Source of the DNA: a bacterium
Lineage (GTDB): Bacteria; Patescibacteriota; Minisyncoccia; Phycocordibacterales; GCA-002787175
DNA length: 5,387 nt
Direction: 5' to 3'
NCBI GenBank assembly: GCA_030689285.1
Contig: JAUYJM010000048.1
Span: forward strand, 1-5,387
This document shows positions 1 through 4,723 of the stretch, piece by piece. Within the stretch, counting starts at the first letter, position 1, and each line of letters starts with the position of its first letter. Below the pieces are notes generated by a model that saw only the letters and a program-made list of their open reading frames with translations, did no database searches and was not told the origin of the DNA. Position numbers and translations under genes: made by a program.

Positions 1-1254
1 GTGGGTATTGAGATTCCCAACGTGACAAAGTCCACAGTGGGTCTCGCCACTCTCTTTGGAAACGAAGAGTATAGAAGTTCTGCCAAACCACTACTACTTG
101 CCTTAGGCAAAGCCATATCCGGCAAATCCATATTCGCAAACCTGTCAAAGATGCCTCACCTCCTGATAGCCGGAGCGACAGGTTCTGGAAAATCCGTAAC
201 CATTCACGCCTTGGTATCCTCTCTCCTTTTCAGAAACTCAATGGAAAATTTGAAATTCATTATGATTGACCCGAAAAGAGTGGAACTTACTCTCTACAAC
301 CAAATCCCCCATCTCTTGACACCCGTCATTACGGATCCTAAAAAAAGCATTCTCGCTCTCAAGTGGGCCGCGAAAGAAATGGACAGAAGGTACGACATAC
401 TGGAAGCCGAATCGGTTAGAGATATAGATTCCTACCACAAGAATATTGTGGAACCTGCTCTAAAAAAACTTTCAGGCAAAGAAGAACAGAACGCCAAAAT
501 GCCGGAAACTATGCCTTACATCGTGATAATAATAGACGAATTAGCCGACATTATGACAAGCTACCCGCGTGAGATGGAATCCGCGATAGTAAGACTGGCT
601 CAAATGAGTCGCGCGGTGGGCATTCACCTTATACTTTCAACCCAAAGACCCAGCGTCAACGTTATAACAGGTCTAATTAAAGCCAATATTCCCGCGAGAA
701 TCGCCCTTCAAGTCTCATCTCAAATTGATTCCCGAACAATACTGGATTCCGGAGGAGCGGAAAAGCTTCTAGGAGCCGGAGATATGTTGTTTATATCCGG
801 TGAAATGTCAAAACCGCAAAGAATTCAGAGCGGCTATGTTACCGAAGTAGAAGTGAAAAGAGTGGTTAAATATTTGAAAGAAAACTATAGGGAATATCTC
901 TTGGACCAAATAAATATAGGTCAAGAATCCGGACAGCCGGAATCGGGAAGTTCAATTTTTGAAAGCATCTCTGAAAGCGACGAAATAGACGACGACTTGT
1001 ACGAAGCGGCTAGAGAAGCGGTGCTTCAAGCTAGAAAGGCGTCAACTTCCTATCTGCAGAGAAAGCTTCGTGTAGGATACGCCAGAGCCGCCAGACTTAT
1101 GGACATCTTAGAAGAGAGGAGTGTCATAGGCCCGTCGGACGGTTCTAAACCGCGGGAAGTTTACGGCGAGGCAGAAAGCGCCAGTCTCCAACCAAAAGAG
1201 TCTACGGCAGAAAAAGACGAAGATGATACCCCCAAACACTCTGAACAGGTATGA
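1..1254 (+). CDS. ftsK: FtsK/SpoIIIE-type DNA translocase, 5'-truncated by window edge
   Basis: ATP-driven double-stranded DNA pump that moves chromosome ends through the division septum; in the family it works as a membrane-anchored hexamer. The visible 417 residues cover most of the motor and the C-terminal DNA-reading domain. A GIEIPN motif lies at residues 2-7, Walker A GATGSGKS at 58-65, and a Walker B strand ending in DE at 173-180, followed by LAD and an STQRPS motif near 213-218. A winged-helix gamma domain occupies about 331-390 (GYARAARLMD core, then GPSDGSKPREV), the part that reads polar chromosome motifs in characterised FtsK. The tail after 390 is acidic and low in complexity. 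The first codon, GTG, is almost certainly an internal valine, because GIEIPN is normally deep inside the protein; the N-terminal membrane segments lie outside the window. The stop overlaps the next gene by 4 bp (ATGA), suggesting coupled translation. Confidence 0.96.
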   Translation: MGIEIPNVTKSTVGLATLFGNEEYRSSAKPLLLALGKAISGKSIFANLSKMPHLLIAGATGSGKSVTIHALVSSLLFRNSMENLKFIMIDPKRVELTLYNQIPHLLTPVITDPKKSILALKWAAKEMDRRYDILEAESVRDIDSYHKNIVEPALKKLSGKEEQNAKMPETMPYIVIIIDELADIMTSYPREMESAIVRLAQMSRAVGIHLILSTQRPSVNVITGLIKANIPARIALQVSSQIDSRTILDSGGAEKLLGAGDMLFISGEMSKPQRIQSGYVTEVEVKRVVKYLKENYREYLLDQINIGQESGQPESGSSIFESISESDEIDDDLYEAAREAVLQARKASTSYLQRKLRVGYARAARLMDILEERSVIGPSDGSKPREVYGEAESASLQPKESTAEKDEDDTPKHSEQV

Positions 1255-1607
1255 GAAAACGATTGATATTCTTTATAACCCTCGGAGCTATCTTGATTGC
1301 TATAGCCACAGTCGGGACCTACAGTTATTTGAAAGTCAAAACGTACATCGTGGGCCCGGTAATCTCGGTTGAATACCCCCACAACGGACAAACCTTGAGA
1401 AAGTCTTTTCTTCAGATAGAAGGTCGGGCTCAAAACGTATCTTTTATTTATTTAAATGGCAGACAGATCTTTGTGGACAGTAGCGGCTTTTTCAGTGAGA
1501 GATTGCTGCTTTATGAAGGTTATAATATAATCACCGTAGAAGCCAAAGACAGATTCGGCAGAGTGAAGACAGAGAAGCTGGAACTAGTGTACAAACCGGA
1601 AATATAA
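1251..1607 (+). CDS. Small membrane-anchored protein with Ig-like extracytoplasmic domain
   Basis: I do not recognise a named gene. The 118-residue product has a basic start (MRKR), one hydrophobic segment at about 5-26 that reads as a signal anchor, and then a beta-rich domain at about 36-114. That domain has the periodic pattern of bacterial Ig-like or glucodextranase-B-like modules: a Y-P-x-N-G turn at 42-46, a YLNG turn at 67-70, a D-S-S-G-F segment at 76-80, L-x-x-G-x-N at 87-92 and a closing D-R-F-G-R at 100-104. No catalytic motif is visible. The ATG overlaps the ftsK stop (ATGA), and recA starts 37 bp downstream, so it is probably co-transcribed with ftsK. The likely orientation is an inner-membrane anchor with the domain outside the cytoplasm. 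A role in the envelope or at the septum is inferred from the neighbour only. The gene is very probably real, but its function is unknown. Confidence 0.82.
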   Translation: MRKRLIFFITLGAILIAIATVGTYSYLKVKTYIVGPVISVEYPHNGQTLRKSFLQIEGRAQNVSFIYLNGRQIFVDSSGFFSERLLLYEGYNIITVEAKDRFGRVKTEKLELVYKPEI

Positions 1608-1644
1608 GTTGAGAATAATGAATTAAATAAAAACCATTTAAACT

Positions 1645-2685
1645 ATGCCTAAACAAACTTCAAAAGATACACAAGACGATGAAGGCGCGGAAAGGAGCAA
1701 AAATAAAAAAGCCATAGAAAGCGCAATCGCGGCAATAAAAACCAAATTCGGCGACGATGCCATAATGACACTTGGTGAAAAACCGAAGGTGAATGTCAAC
1801 GCAATCCCTACAGGGTCAATCGGCCTTGATGCCGCGCTTGGCGTGGGAGGACTTCCAAGAGGGCGCATCATTGAAATCTTCGGTCCGGAGTCAAGCGGTA
1901 AAACCACCCTAGCCTTACACGTGGTGGCTGAAGCCCAGAAAAAGGGAGGTGTTTGCGCCTACATAGACGCAGAACACGCTATGGATCCGGAATACTCTAA
2001 AAAACTCGGCGTAAAAGTGGATGAGCTTCTTATTTCACAGCCGGAAAGCGGCGAGCAGGCGCTTGAAATAGTTGAGAGTCTGGTTAGAGCAGAAAATCTG
2101 GATGTTATTGTCATAGACTCCGTGGCGGCGCTTACACCCAAAGACGAAATAGAAGGAGATATGGGACAGCAACATATGGGCAAACAAGCGCGGTTAATGT
2201 CTCAAGCCCTTCGAAAATTGACTGCCATTGTAGCTAGGTCAAAAACTATCGTCATTTTCATAAACCAGATAAGAATGCAGATAGGCCAGATGTTCGGCAA
2301 TCCGGAGACGACTCCGGGAGGCAAAGCTTTGAAGTTTTACACATCTGTCCGTCTTGATGTCCGCAGGATAGCGCAGATTAAAAAAGGAGAGGAAGTAATG
2401 GGTGGACGCGTAAGAGTTAAGGTGGTAAAAAACAAAGTGGCTGCTCCATTTAGACAGACTGAATTTGACCTAATGTACAACGAAGGCATATCCCGCGAAG
2501 GCGAGCTTATCGCCCTTGGCGAGAAATTCGGCATAATTTCAAAAGCCGGAGGAGGTTCGTATTCATACGGTGAAGTTAAGCTGGGCCGTGGCTATGACGC
2601 CACGAGACAATTCCTTCATGATAACGCAAAAATCGCGGAACAGATTCTGAAAGAAATCATGACCAAACTCAAAGAAAATATGTAA
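1645..2685 (+). CDS. recA: RecA recombinase
   Basis: ATP-dependent strand-exchange protein of homologous recombination, and in many bacteria the co-protease that triggers the SOS response; it acts as a filament on single-stranded DNA. The 346-residue protein is complete and of normal length. Walker A GPESSGKTT is at 80-88. A YIDAEHAMDP block at 106-115 places the catalytic glutamate at E110. The Walker B strand VIVIDS is at 154-159, and INQIR at 206-210 leads into the L2 DNA-binding loop (MFGNPETTPGGKALKFY, 216-232). The C-terminal domain follows from about 270. The first 20 residues are charged and poorly conserved, and the strongly acidic tail of E. coli RecA is missing (it ends KLKENM). 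The ATG follows an AT-rich stretch with no clear Shine-Dalgarno sequence. I see no LexA-type operator or convincing promoter in the 37-bp upstream gap, so transcription from the ftsK side is likely. Confidence 0.98.
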   Translation: MPKQTSKDTQDDEGAERSKNKKAIESAIAAIKTKFGDDAIMTLGEKPKVNVNAIPTGSIGLDAALGVGGLPRGRIIEIFGPESSGKTTLALHVVAEAQKKGGVCAYIDAEHAMDPEYSKKLGVKVDELLISQPESGEQALEIVESLVRAENLDVIVIDSVAALTPKDEIEGDMGQQHMGKQARLMSQALRKLTAIVARSKTIVIFINQIRMQIGQMFGNPETTPGGKALKFYTSVRLDVRRIAQIKKGEEVMGGRVRVKVVKNKVAAPFRQTEFDLMYNEGISREGELIALGEKFGIISKAGGGSYSYGEVKLGRGYDATRQFLHDNAKIAEQILKEIMTKLKENM

Positions 2686-2711
2686 CCTGCAACACGAAAC
2701 ACGGAACATAT
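2684..2711. repeat. Degenerate 7-nt tandem repeat (AACACGA type)
   Basis: Three heptads in register, AACACGA, AACACGG and AACATAT (2691-2711), are preceded by a weaker AACCTGC unit that overlaps the recA stop. Read on the minus strand they give (A/G)TGTTNC, the same pattern as the heptads at 2765-2785 on the plus strand. The two sets therefore form loosely inverted arrays on either side of the efp promoter. Confidence 0.5.
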
Positions 2712-2730
2712 TAGGGTTTTCTGGACTTTT

Positions 2731-2759
2731 TTGACTTATTGGGCTAGACTTTTTATCCT
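2731..2759 (+). promoter_or_regulatory. Candidate sigma70-type promoter for efp
   Basis: TTGACT (2731-2736, 5 of 6 to the -35 consensus) and TATCCT (2754-2759, 4 of 6 to the -10) are separated by exactly 17 bp. The predicted start is near 2766, giving a leader of about 20 nt before efp. This fits efp being transcribed separately from recA. No Shine-Dalgarno sequence lies in the leader. Confidence 0.6.
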
Positions 2760-2764
2760 GTTTG

Positions 2765-2785
2765 GTGTTACAAGTTACATGATTC
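2765..2785. repeat. Second set of degenerate 7-nt repeats at the efp start
   Basis: GTGTTAC, AAGTTAC and ATGATTC follow each other in register (2765-2785) and run into the CATG at the efp start codon. They match the reverse complement of the heptads at 2689-2709. The array makes up nearly all of the predicted efp leader. Confidence 0.45.
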
Positions 2786-3352
2786 ATGCCCATGCTTGAA
2801 TACAACGAAATCCTAAAAGGCAGACTTATCATCTTAGACGGCGCGCCATATGAAGTTCTAGACGCGCGGATTTTTCGCATGCAGCAGAGAAAACCGGTAA
2901 ACCAAACCAAACTGAAAAACATTATAACGGGCAAAGTTACCGAACGCACTTTCGGTCAGTCGGAAAAAGCCGAAGAAGCGGAACTTACAAAGCGGGAAAT
3001 AAAATATCTTTATAATAACCGAGGAGCTTGGTGGTTTTGTGAAAGTAAAGACCCCTCAAAACGTTTTCAGCTTTCAGAAAATTTGCTCGGTGGTGGCGGG
3101 AAGTTCTTAAAAGCCGACTCTTTGGTTGTCGCCTTGTCTTTCAACGAAGAGATAATCGGTATTCAACTACCCGTAAAAGTGGAGCTTAAAGTCACGGAAA
3201 GCCCACCGGCGGTACGCGGCAATACGGTGCAAGGCGGAACAAAGCAAGTTACGCTTGAAACTGGCGCGACAGTAAATACGCCAATGTTTATAAAAGAAGG
3301 GGATGTGCTTCGGATAAATACCGAGACGGGAGAATATGTAGAACGTGTGTAA
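2786..3352 (+). CDS. efp: Translation elongation factor P with atypical loop tip
   Basis: EF-P binds the ribosome between the P and E sites and relieves stalling at proline runs. The 188-residue product has the usual three domains: a KOW-like N-terminal domain (about 1-65), a central OB domain (about 68-127) and a C-terminal OB domain (about 130-188). The C-terminal signature is clear: VELKVTESPP at 132-141, a GG-T-K pair near 150-153, LETGATV at 157-163 and GDVLRINTETGEYV at 172-185. The loop that carries the modified lysine in E. coli (PGKG, K34) aligns without gaps to RMQQRKP, so residue 34 is glutamine, followed by R35 and K36. The canonical lysine modification therefore seems impossible at that site. 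The ATG at 2786 is used here; the in-frame ATG at 2792 (MLEYNE) is an equally plausible start. There is no Shine-Dalgarno sequence. A promoter precedes the gene, and a terminator lies 209 bp after the stop, beyond a fold-back element. Confidence 0.95.
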   Translation: MPMLEYNEILKGRLIILDGAPYEVLDARIFRMQQRKPVNQTKLKNIITGKVTERTFGQSEKAEEAELTKREIKYLYNNRGAWWFCESKDPSKRFQLSENLLGGGGKFLKADSLVVALSFNEEIIGIQLPVKVELKVTESPPAVRGNTVQGGTKQVTLETGATVNTPMFIKEGDVLRINTETGEYVERV

Positions 3353-3354
3353 AA

Positions 3355-3394
3355 TCACTAATCAGTCCCTTTAAACCCAAATACTCCCGAATGA
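3355..3394. repeat. Partial copy of the local CTAATCA/CGAAT box repeat
   Basis: The stretch just after the efp stop resembles the region before ssb. It shares TCACTAATCA near its start, CCCAAAT in the middle and CGAAT at 3389-3393, in the same order and similar spacing as 4609-4647. The similarity stops where the fold-back element begins. Confidence 0.4.
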
Positions 3395-3561
3395 TAGAGC
3401 TTGTCTAAAAACTATTGACCAAGACGAGAATTCGTGTGCCGAGGCGAGCGGGCGGTGAGGAAGACGAAGAATACTTTCAGTATTTTGAGTCTTCCGAGCC
3501 GTTTCCCGCAAAGCCCTGGCAGACGGATTCGGAGTCGTCAAGAGTTTTTAGACAAGCTCTA
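3395..3561. mobile_element. MITE-like fold-back element with 19-bp perfect inverted ends
   Basis: The ends are perfect inverted repeats: TAGAGCTTGTCTAAAAACT at 3395-3413 and its reverse complement at 3543-3561, continuing to 24-bp arms with one mismatch (to 3419 and from 3537). If the element proper begins at GAGCTTG (3397) and ends at CAAGCTC (3559), it is flanked by TA on both sides, as expected of IS630/Tc1-mariner-type insertion. The interior also folds on itself: GCGGG (3448-3452) with CCCGC (3505-3509), GGAAGAC (3459-3465) with GTCTTCC (3489-3495), and AATACT/AGTATT around a 3-nt tip (3470-3484). It has no open reading frame of its own, so it would depend on a transposase elsewhere. A structured RNA or a non-mobile palindrome is the alternative. 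Confidence 0.68.
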
Positions 3562-3594
3562 AACCCCTAACGCCTGCGGCGTTAGGGGTTTTTT
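3561..3594 (+). terminator. Intrinsic terminator, downstream of efp
   Basis: A perfect 14-bp stem (AAACCCCTAACGCC at 3561-3574 with its complement at 3578-3591) closes on a TGC loop and runs into six T residues (3589-3594). It is oriented to end plus-strand transcription, so it most likely serves efp. The reverse strand has only a short T run after the stem. Confidence 0.9.
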
Positions 3595-3597
3595 CGG

Positions 3598-3635
3598 ATA
3601 AATTCGTGTTCCCAATTAGAGGTTGATTCTGAGAG
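3598..3635. repeat. Degenerate ATTCG/ATTAG box repeat
   Basis: ATTCG (3602), ATTAG (3615) and ATTCT (3626) follow each other at 13 and 11 bp. The core AATTAGAGGTTGATTC (3614-3629) matches the GATTAGCGATTGATTC core before ssb (4650-4665) at 13 of 16 positions. Confidence 0.4.
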
Positions 3636-3636
3636 A

Positions 3637-3660
3637 TACCCCGAAGCAAAGCTTTGGGGT
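3637..3660. repeat. Palindrome A, ACCCCGAA-type hairpin
   Basis: ACCCCGAAGC (3638-3647) pairs with GCTTTGGGGT (3651-3660) around AAA, giving a 10-bp stem with one G-T pair. It is closely related in sequence to palindrome B at 3774-3798, and the pair bounds the hairpin-rich segment in between. No T run follows, so it is not a standard terminator. Confidence 0.6.
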
Positions 3661-3684
3661 GACGAGGAATAGTGGGAAAGGGGT

Positions 3685-3706
3685 CGGGGAAACGGGAGTT
3701 TCCCCG
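3685..3706. repeat. Hairpin C, GC-rich palindrome
   Basis: CGGGGAAAC (3685-3693) and GTTTCCCCG (3698-3706) form a perfect 9-bp stem around GGGA. There is no T run on either side. A purine-rich GAGCGAAGCGAG stretch (3721-3732) lies between it and the next hairpin. Confidence 0.5.
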
Positions 3707-3733
3707 TGGCGGAGAGCAACGAGCGAAGCGAGT

Positions 3734-3765
3734 GTTGAGAACGGAAGAGTTCTCAACAAATTTTT
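3734..3765 (+). other. Hairpin D followed by a T run
   Basis: GTTGAGAAC (3734-3742) and GTTCTCAAC (3749-3757) form a perfect 9-bp stem with a 6-nt loop, followed on the plus strand by AAA and five T residues (3761-3765). It resembles an intrinsic terminator, but no plus-strand gene lies between it and the efp terminator. It might act as a back-up stop for read-through. Confidence 0.4.
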
Positions 3766-3813
3766 CGCCTAATACCCCGAAAGCTGTGCTTTCGGGGTAG
3801 GACGAAAAAATTT
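3758..3813 (-). terminator. Large palindrome B in the rpsR 3' region, possible transcript end
   Basis: The core is a perfect 11-bp stem, ACCCCGAAAGC (3774-3784) with GCTTTCGGGGT (3788-3798), around a 3-nt loop. Outside it, CCTA (3768-3771) can pair with TAGG (3798-3801), and AAATTTTTCG (3758-3767) with CGAAAAAATTT (3803-3813). It begins 14 bp after the rpsR stop, where a terminator would be expected. On the minus strand, however, the 3' side is GCGAAAAATTTG and has no proper T run, so termination is only inferred. Confidence 0.4.
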
Positions 3814-3827
3814 TATTTGGGATCAAA

Positions 3828-4031
3828 TTATCTGGCTACATAAGGCAAAAGTCCCATAAATCTCGCCCTCTTTACAGCCAAAGCAAGTTTGCGCTGGTTT
3901 TTAGAAGTTACCCCTGTTCGCTTCTTAGCCAAAATACGACCGTGAGGATTCAAGAATTTTTTTAAAATATCCACATCCTTGTAGTCTATGTGTTTTATAT
4001 TATGTTGTGTGAAAAAACATTGATTTGTCAT
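3828..4031 (-). CDS. rpsR: Small ribosomal subunit protein S18
   Basis: S18 binds 16S rRNA as a heterodimer with S6 on the platform of the 30S subunit. The 67-residue protein shows the family pattern: C5 and F6 near the start, IDYKDVDILKKFL at 15-27, then a GRILAKKRTGV segment at 31-41, the basic LALAVKRARFMGLLPYV helix and turn at 49-65, and a final AR. Length is normal to slightly short. The ATG at 4031 is preceded by GATTAGAGAACAATT, which has only a weak GAGA and no true Shine-Dalgarno sequence. It is the last gene of the rpsF-ssb-rpsR cluster, 108 bp after ssb. The usual next gene, rplI, is absent; a hairpin cluster and the convergent efp follow instead. Confidence 0.96.
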   Translation of the reverse strand: MTNQCFFTQHNIKHIDYKDVDILKKFLNPHGRILAKKRTGVTSKNQRKLALAVKRARFMGLLPYVAR

Positions 4032-4103
4032 AATTGTTCTCTAATCACATCCGAATTAAAGACTCTAACTATTCACGAATCAGATTCGAGACTAATTCGA
4101 GAG
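4029..4103. repeat. Box repeat copy 1, leader of rpsR
   Basis: This stretch aligns with 4599-4670 upstream of ssb. On the plus strand, the block CGAATCAGATT...ATTCG.GAG (4076-4103) matches 4643-4670 at 23 of 28 bases, and the part next to the start codon also matches (CATAATTGTTCTCTAATCA versus CATATTATTCACTAATCA). CTAAT or CGAAT boxes lie at 4041, 4052 and 4076, and ATTCG boxes at 4084 and 4095. Confidence 0.55.
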
Positions 4104-4139
4104 GCGTGTACTCGCGCCTAAATTCGGGATTATTAGCGA

Positions 4140-4601
4140 CTAAAATGGTATATCTTCCGCCTTTATCTCCTCGTCCGGATACTGAATCGCATCTTCCGGA
4201 GGCGCGGGTTGTTCATCTTTTGCGTTACTCGAATTGGCCGAATTGCTGGCAGAACTAGCCGCAGTCGGCGGACCGCCTGGTCCGAACTGAAACCTGTCCA
4301 CCACGATTTCCGTCCGGTATTTTTTCTGACCGCTCCCTTGGTCGTCCCAGCTTCTGGTTTGAATTCTTCCTTCCACAAAAACAGGCCTCCCTTTTTTCAA
4401 GTACTGCGCCACCACTTCCGCTTGCCTGCCGAAAACCACCAAATTATGAAAGTCTACCTGCTCTTTTTTGTTGCCTTCGTTGTCTTTATAAACACGATTT
4501 GTTGCAACCCCGAAAGTCGCCACCTTCGTGCCGCTTGGCAATGATTTCAACTCCGGATCGCGAGTCAAGTTACCGTATAAAAATGCTTTGTTTAAATACA
4601 T
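4140..4601 (-). CDS. ssb: Single-stranded DNA-binding protein
   Basis: SSB coats single-stranded DNA in replication, recombination and repair, and recruits partner proteins through its C-terminal tip. From the ATG at 4601 the product has 153 residues: an OB fold at about 1-108 (MYLNKAFLYGNLTRDPE start, VDFHNLVVFGRQAEVVAQYL at 49-68, VEGRIQTRSW at 76-85, RTEIVVDRF at 96-104), a flexible Gly/Pro/Ala/Ser/Asn linker at about 108-135, and an acidic end closing in EDIPF, the usual protein-docking tip. Aromatic residues F51, F57 and W85 fall where DNA-stacking residues lie in E. coli SSB (W54, F60, W88). A GTG at 4610 would add three residues (MNN); I prefer the ATG because the family normally begins just before the first strand. 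No Shine-Dalgarno sequence is visible. It lies between rpsF and rpsR, as in many bacteria. Confidence 0.95.
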   Translation of the reverse strand: MYLNKAFLYGNLTRDPELKSLPSGTKVATFGVATNRVYKDNEGNKKEQVDFHNLVVFGRQAEVVAQYLKKGRPVFVEGRIQTRSWDDQGSGQKKYRTEIVVDRFQFGPGGPPTAASSASNSANSSNAKDEQPAPPEDAIQYPDEEIKAEDIPF

Positions 4602-4670
4602 ATTATTCACTAATCAATCTCAAATTGCTGGCCCAAATTTCTCGAATCAGATTAGCGATTGATTCGGGAG
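4599..4670. repeat. Box repeat copy 2, leader of ssb
   Basis: This is the best-formed copy. On the plus strand CTAATCA (4610-4616) is followed by CAAAT at 4621 and 4634, CGAATCA (4643-4649), ATTAG (4651) and ATTCG (4662). CGAATCA and TGATTCG (4660-4666) can form a 7-bp hairpin. Most of the spacer between rpsF and ssb is this repeat. Confidence 0.55.
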
Positions 4671-4694
4671 ACCCTTCTTTAGCTTAGTGTCCCC

Positions 4695-4710
4695 GATTAG
4701 AGATAATTCG
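4695..4710. repeat. Short box repeat copy after rpsF
   Basis: GATTAGAGATAATTCG begins 13 bp beyond the rpsF stop (on its 3' side) and is one base shorter than the GATTAGCGATTGATTCG core at 4650-4666. Its two boxes (4696 and 4706) are 10 bp apart. Confidence 0.4.
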
Positions 4711-4723
4711 CGACTTTCACATA

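Noticed and set aside
1..3. GTG at the first base as the real ftsK start
   Set aside because: The following GIEIPN motif is internal in FtsK proteins, and the membrane domain is missing; the frame simply runs off the window edge.
1252..1254. Recoded UGA (glycine) as in Gracilibacteria/SR1
   Set aside because: TGA ends ftsK just after a complete gamma domain, and the reading frames of all genes are complete under the standard bacterial code.
2684..2785. CRISPR-like array in the 7-nt repeats
   Set aside because: Units are 7 nt and contiguous with no spacers, and no cas genes are nearby.
3739..3752. GAAC-N6-GTTC resembling a Gram-positive LexA operator
   Set aside because: The spacing is 6 rather than 4, it lies within a hairpin arm, and it is over 1 kb from recA with no divergent promoter.
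3548..3826. Open frame of 92 codons on the minus strand
   Set aside because: It translates the terminator and the palindrome cluster. It has no recognisable domain, and its composition follows the hairpins.
3353..3827. tRNA or other known RNA gene in the long gap
   Set aside because: The hairpins do not make a cloverleaf, and there is no CCA end or conserved T-loop sequence; the structure is explained by palindromic repeats.
4034..4258. Open frame of 74 codons on the plus strand
   Set aside because: It covers the box repeat and then the antisense of ssb; it has no domain and no start signal.
4602..4610. GTG at 4610 as the ssb start
   Set aside because: It adds only MNN, and the ATG at 4601 gives the usual family start. 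It cannot be excluded.
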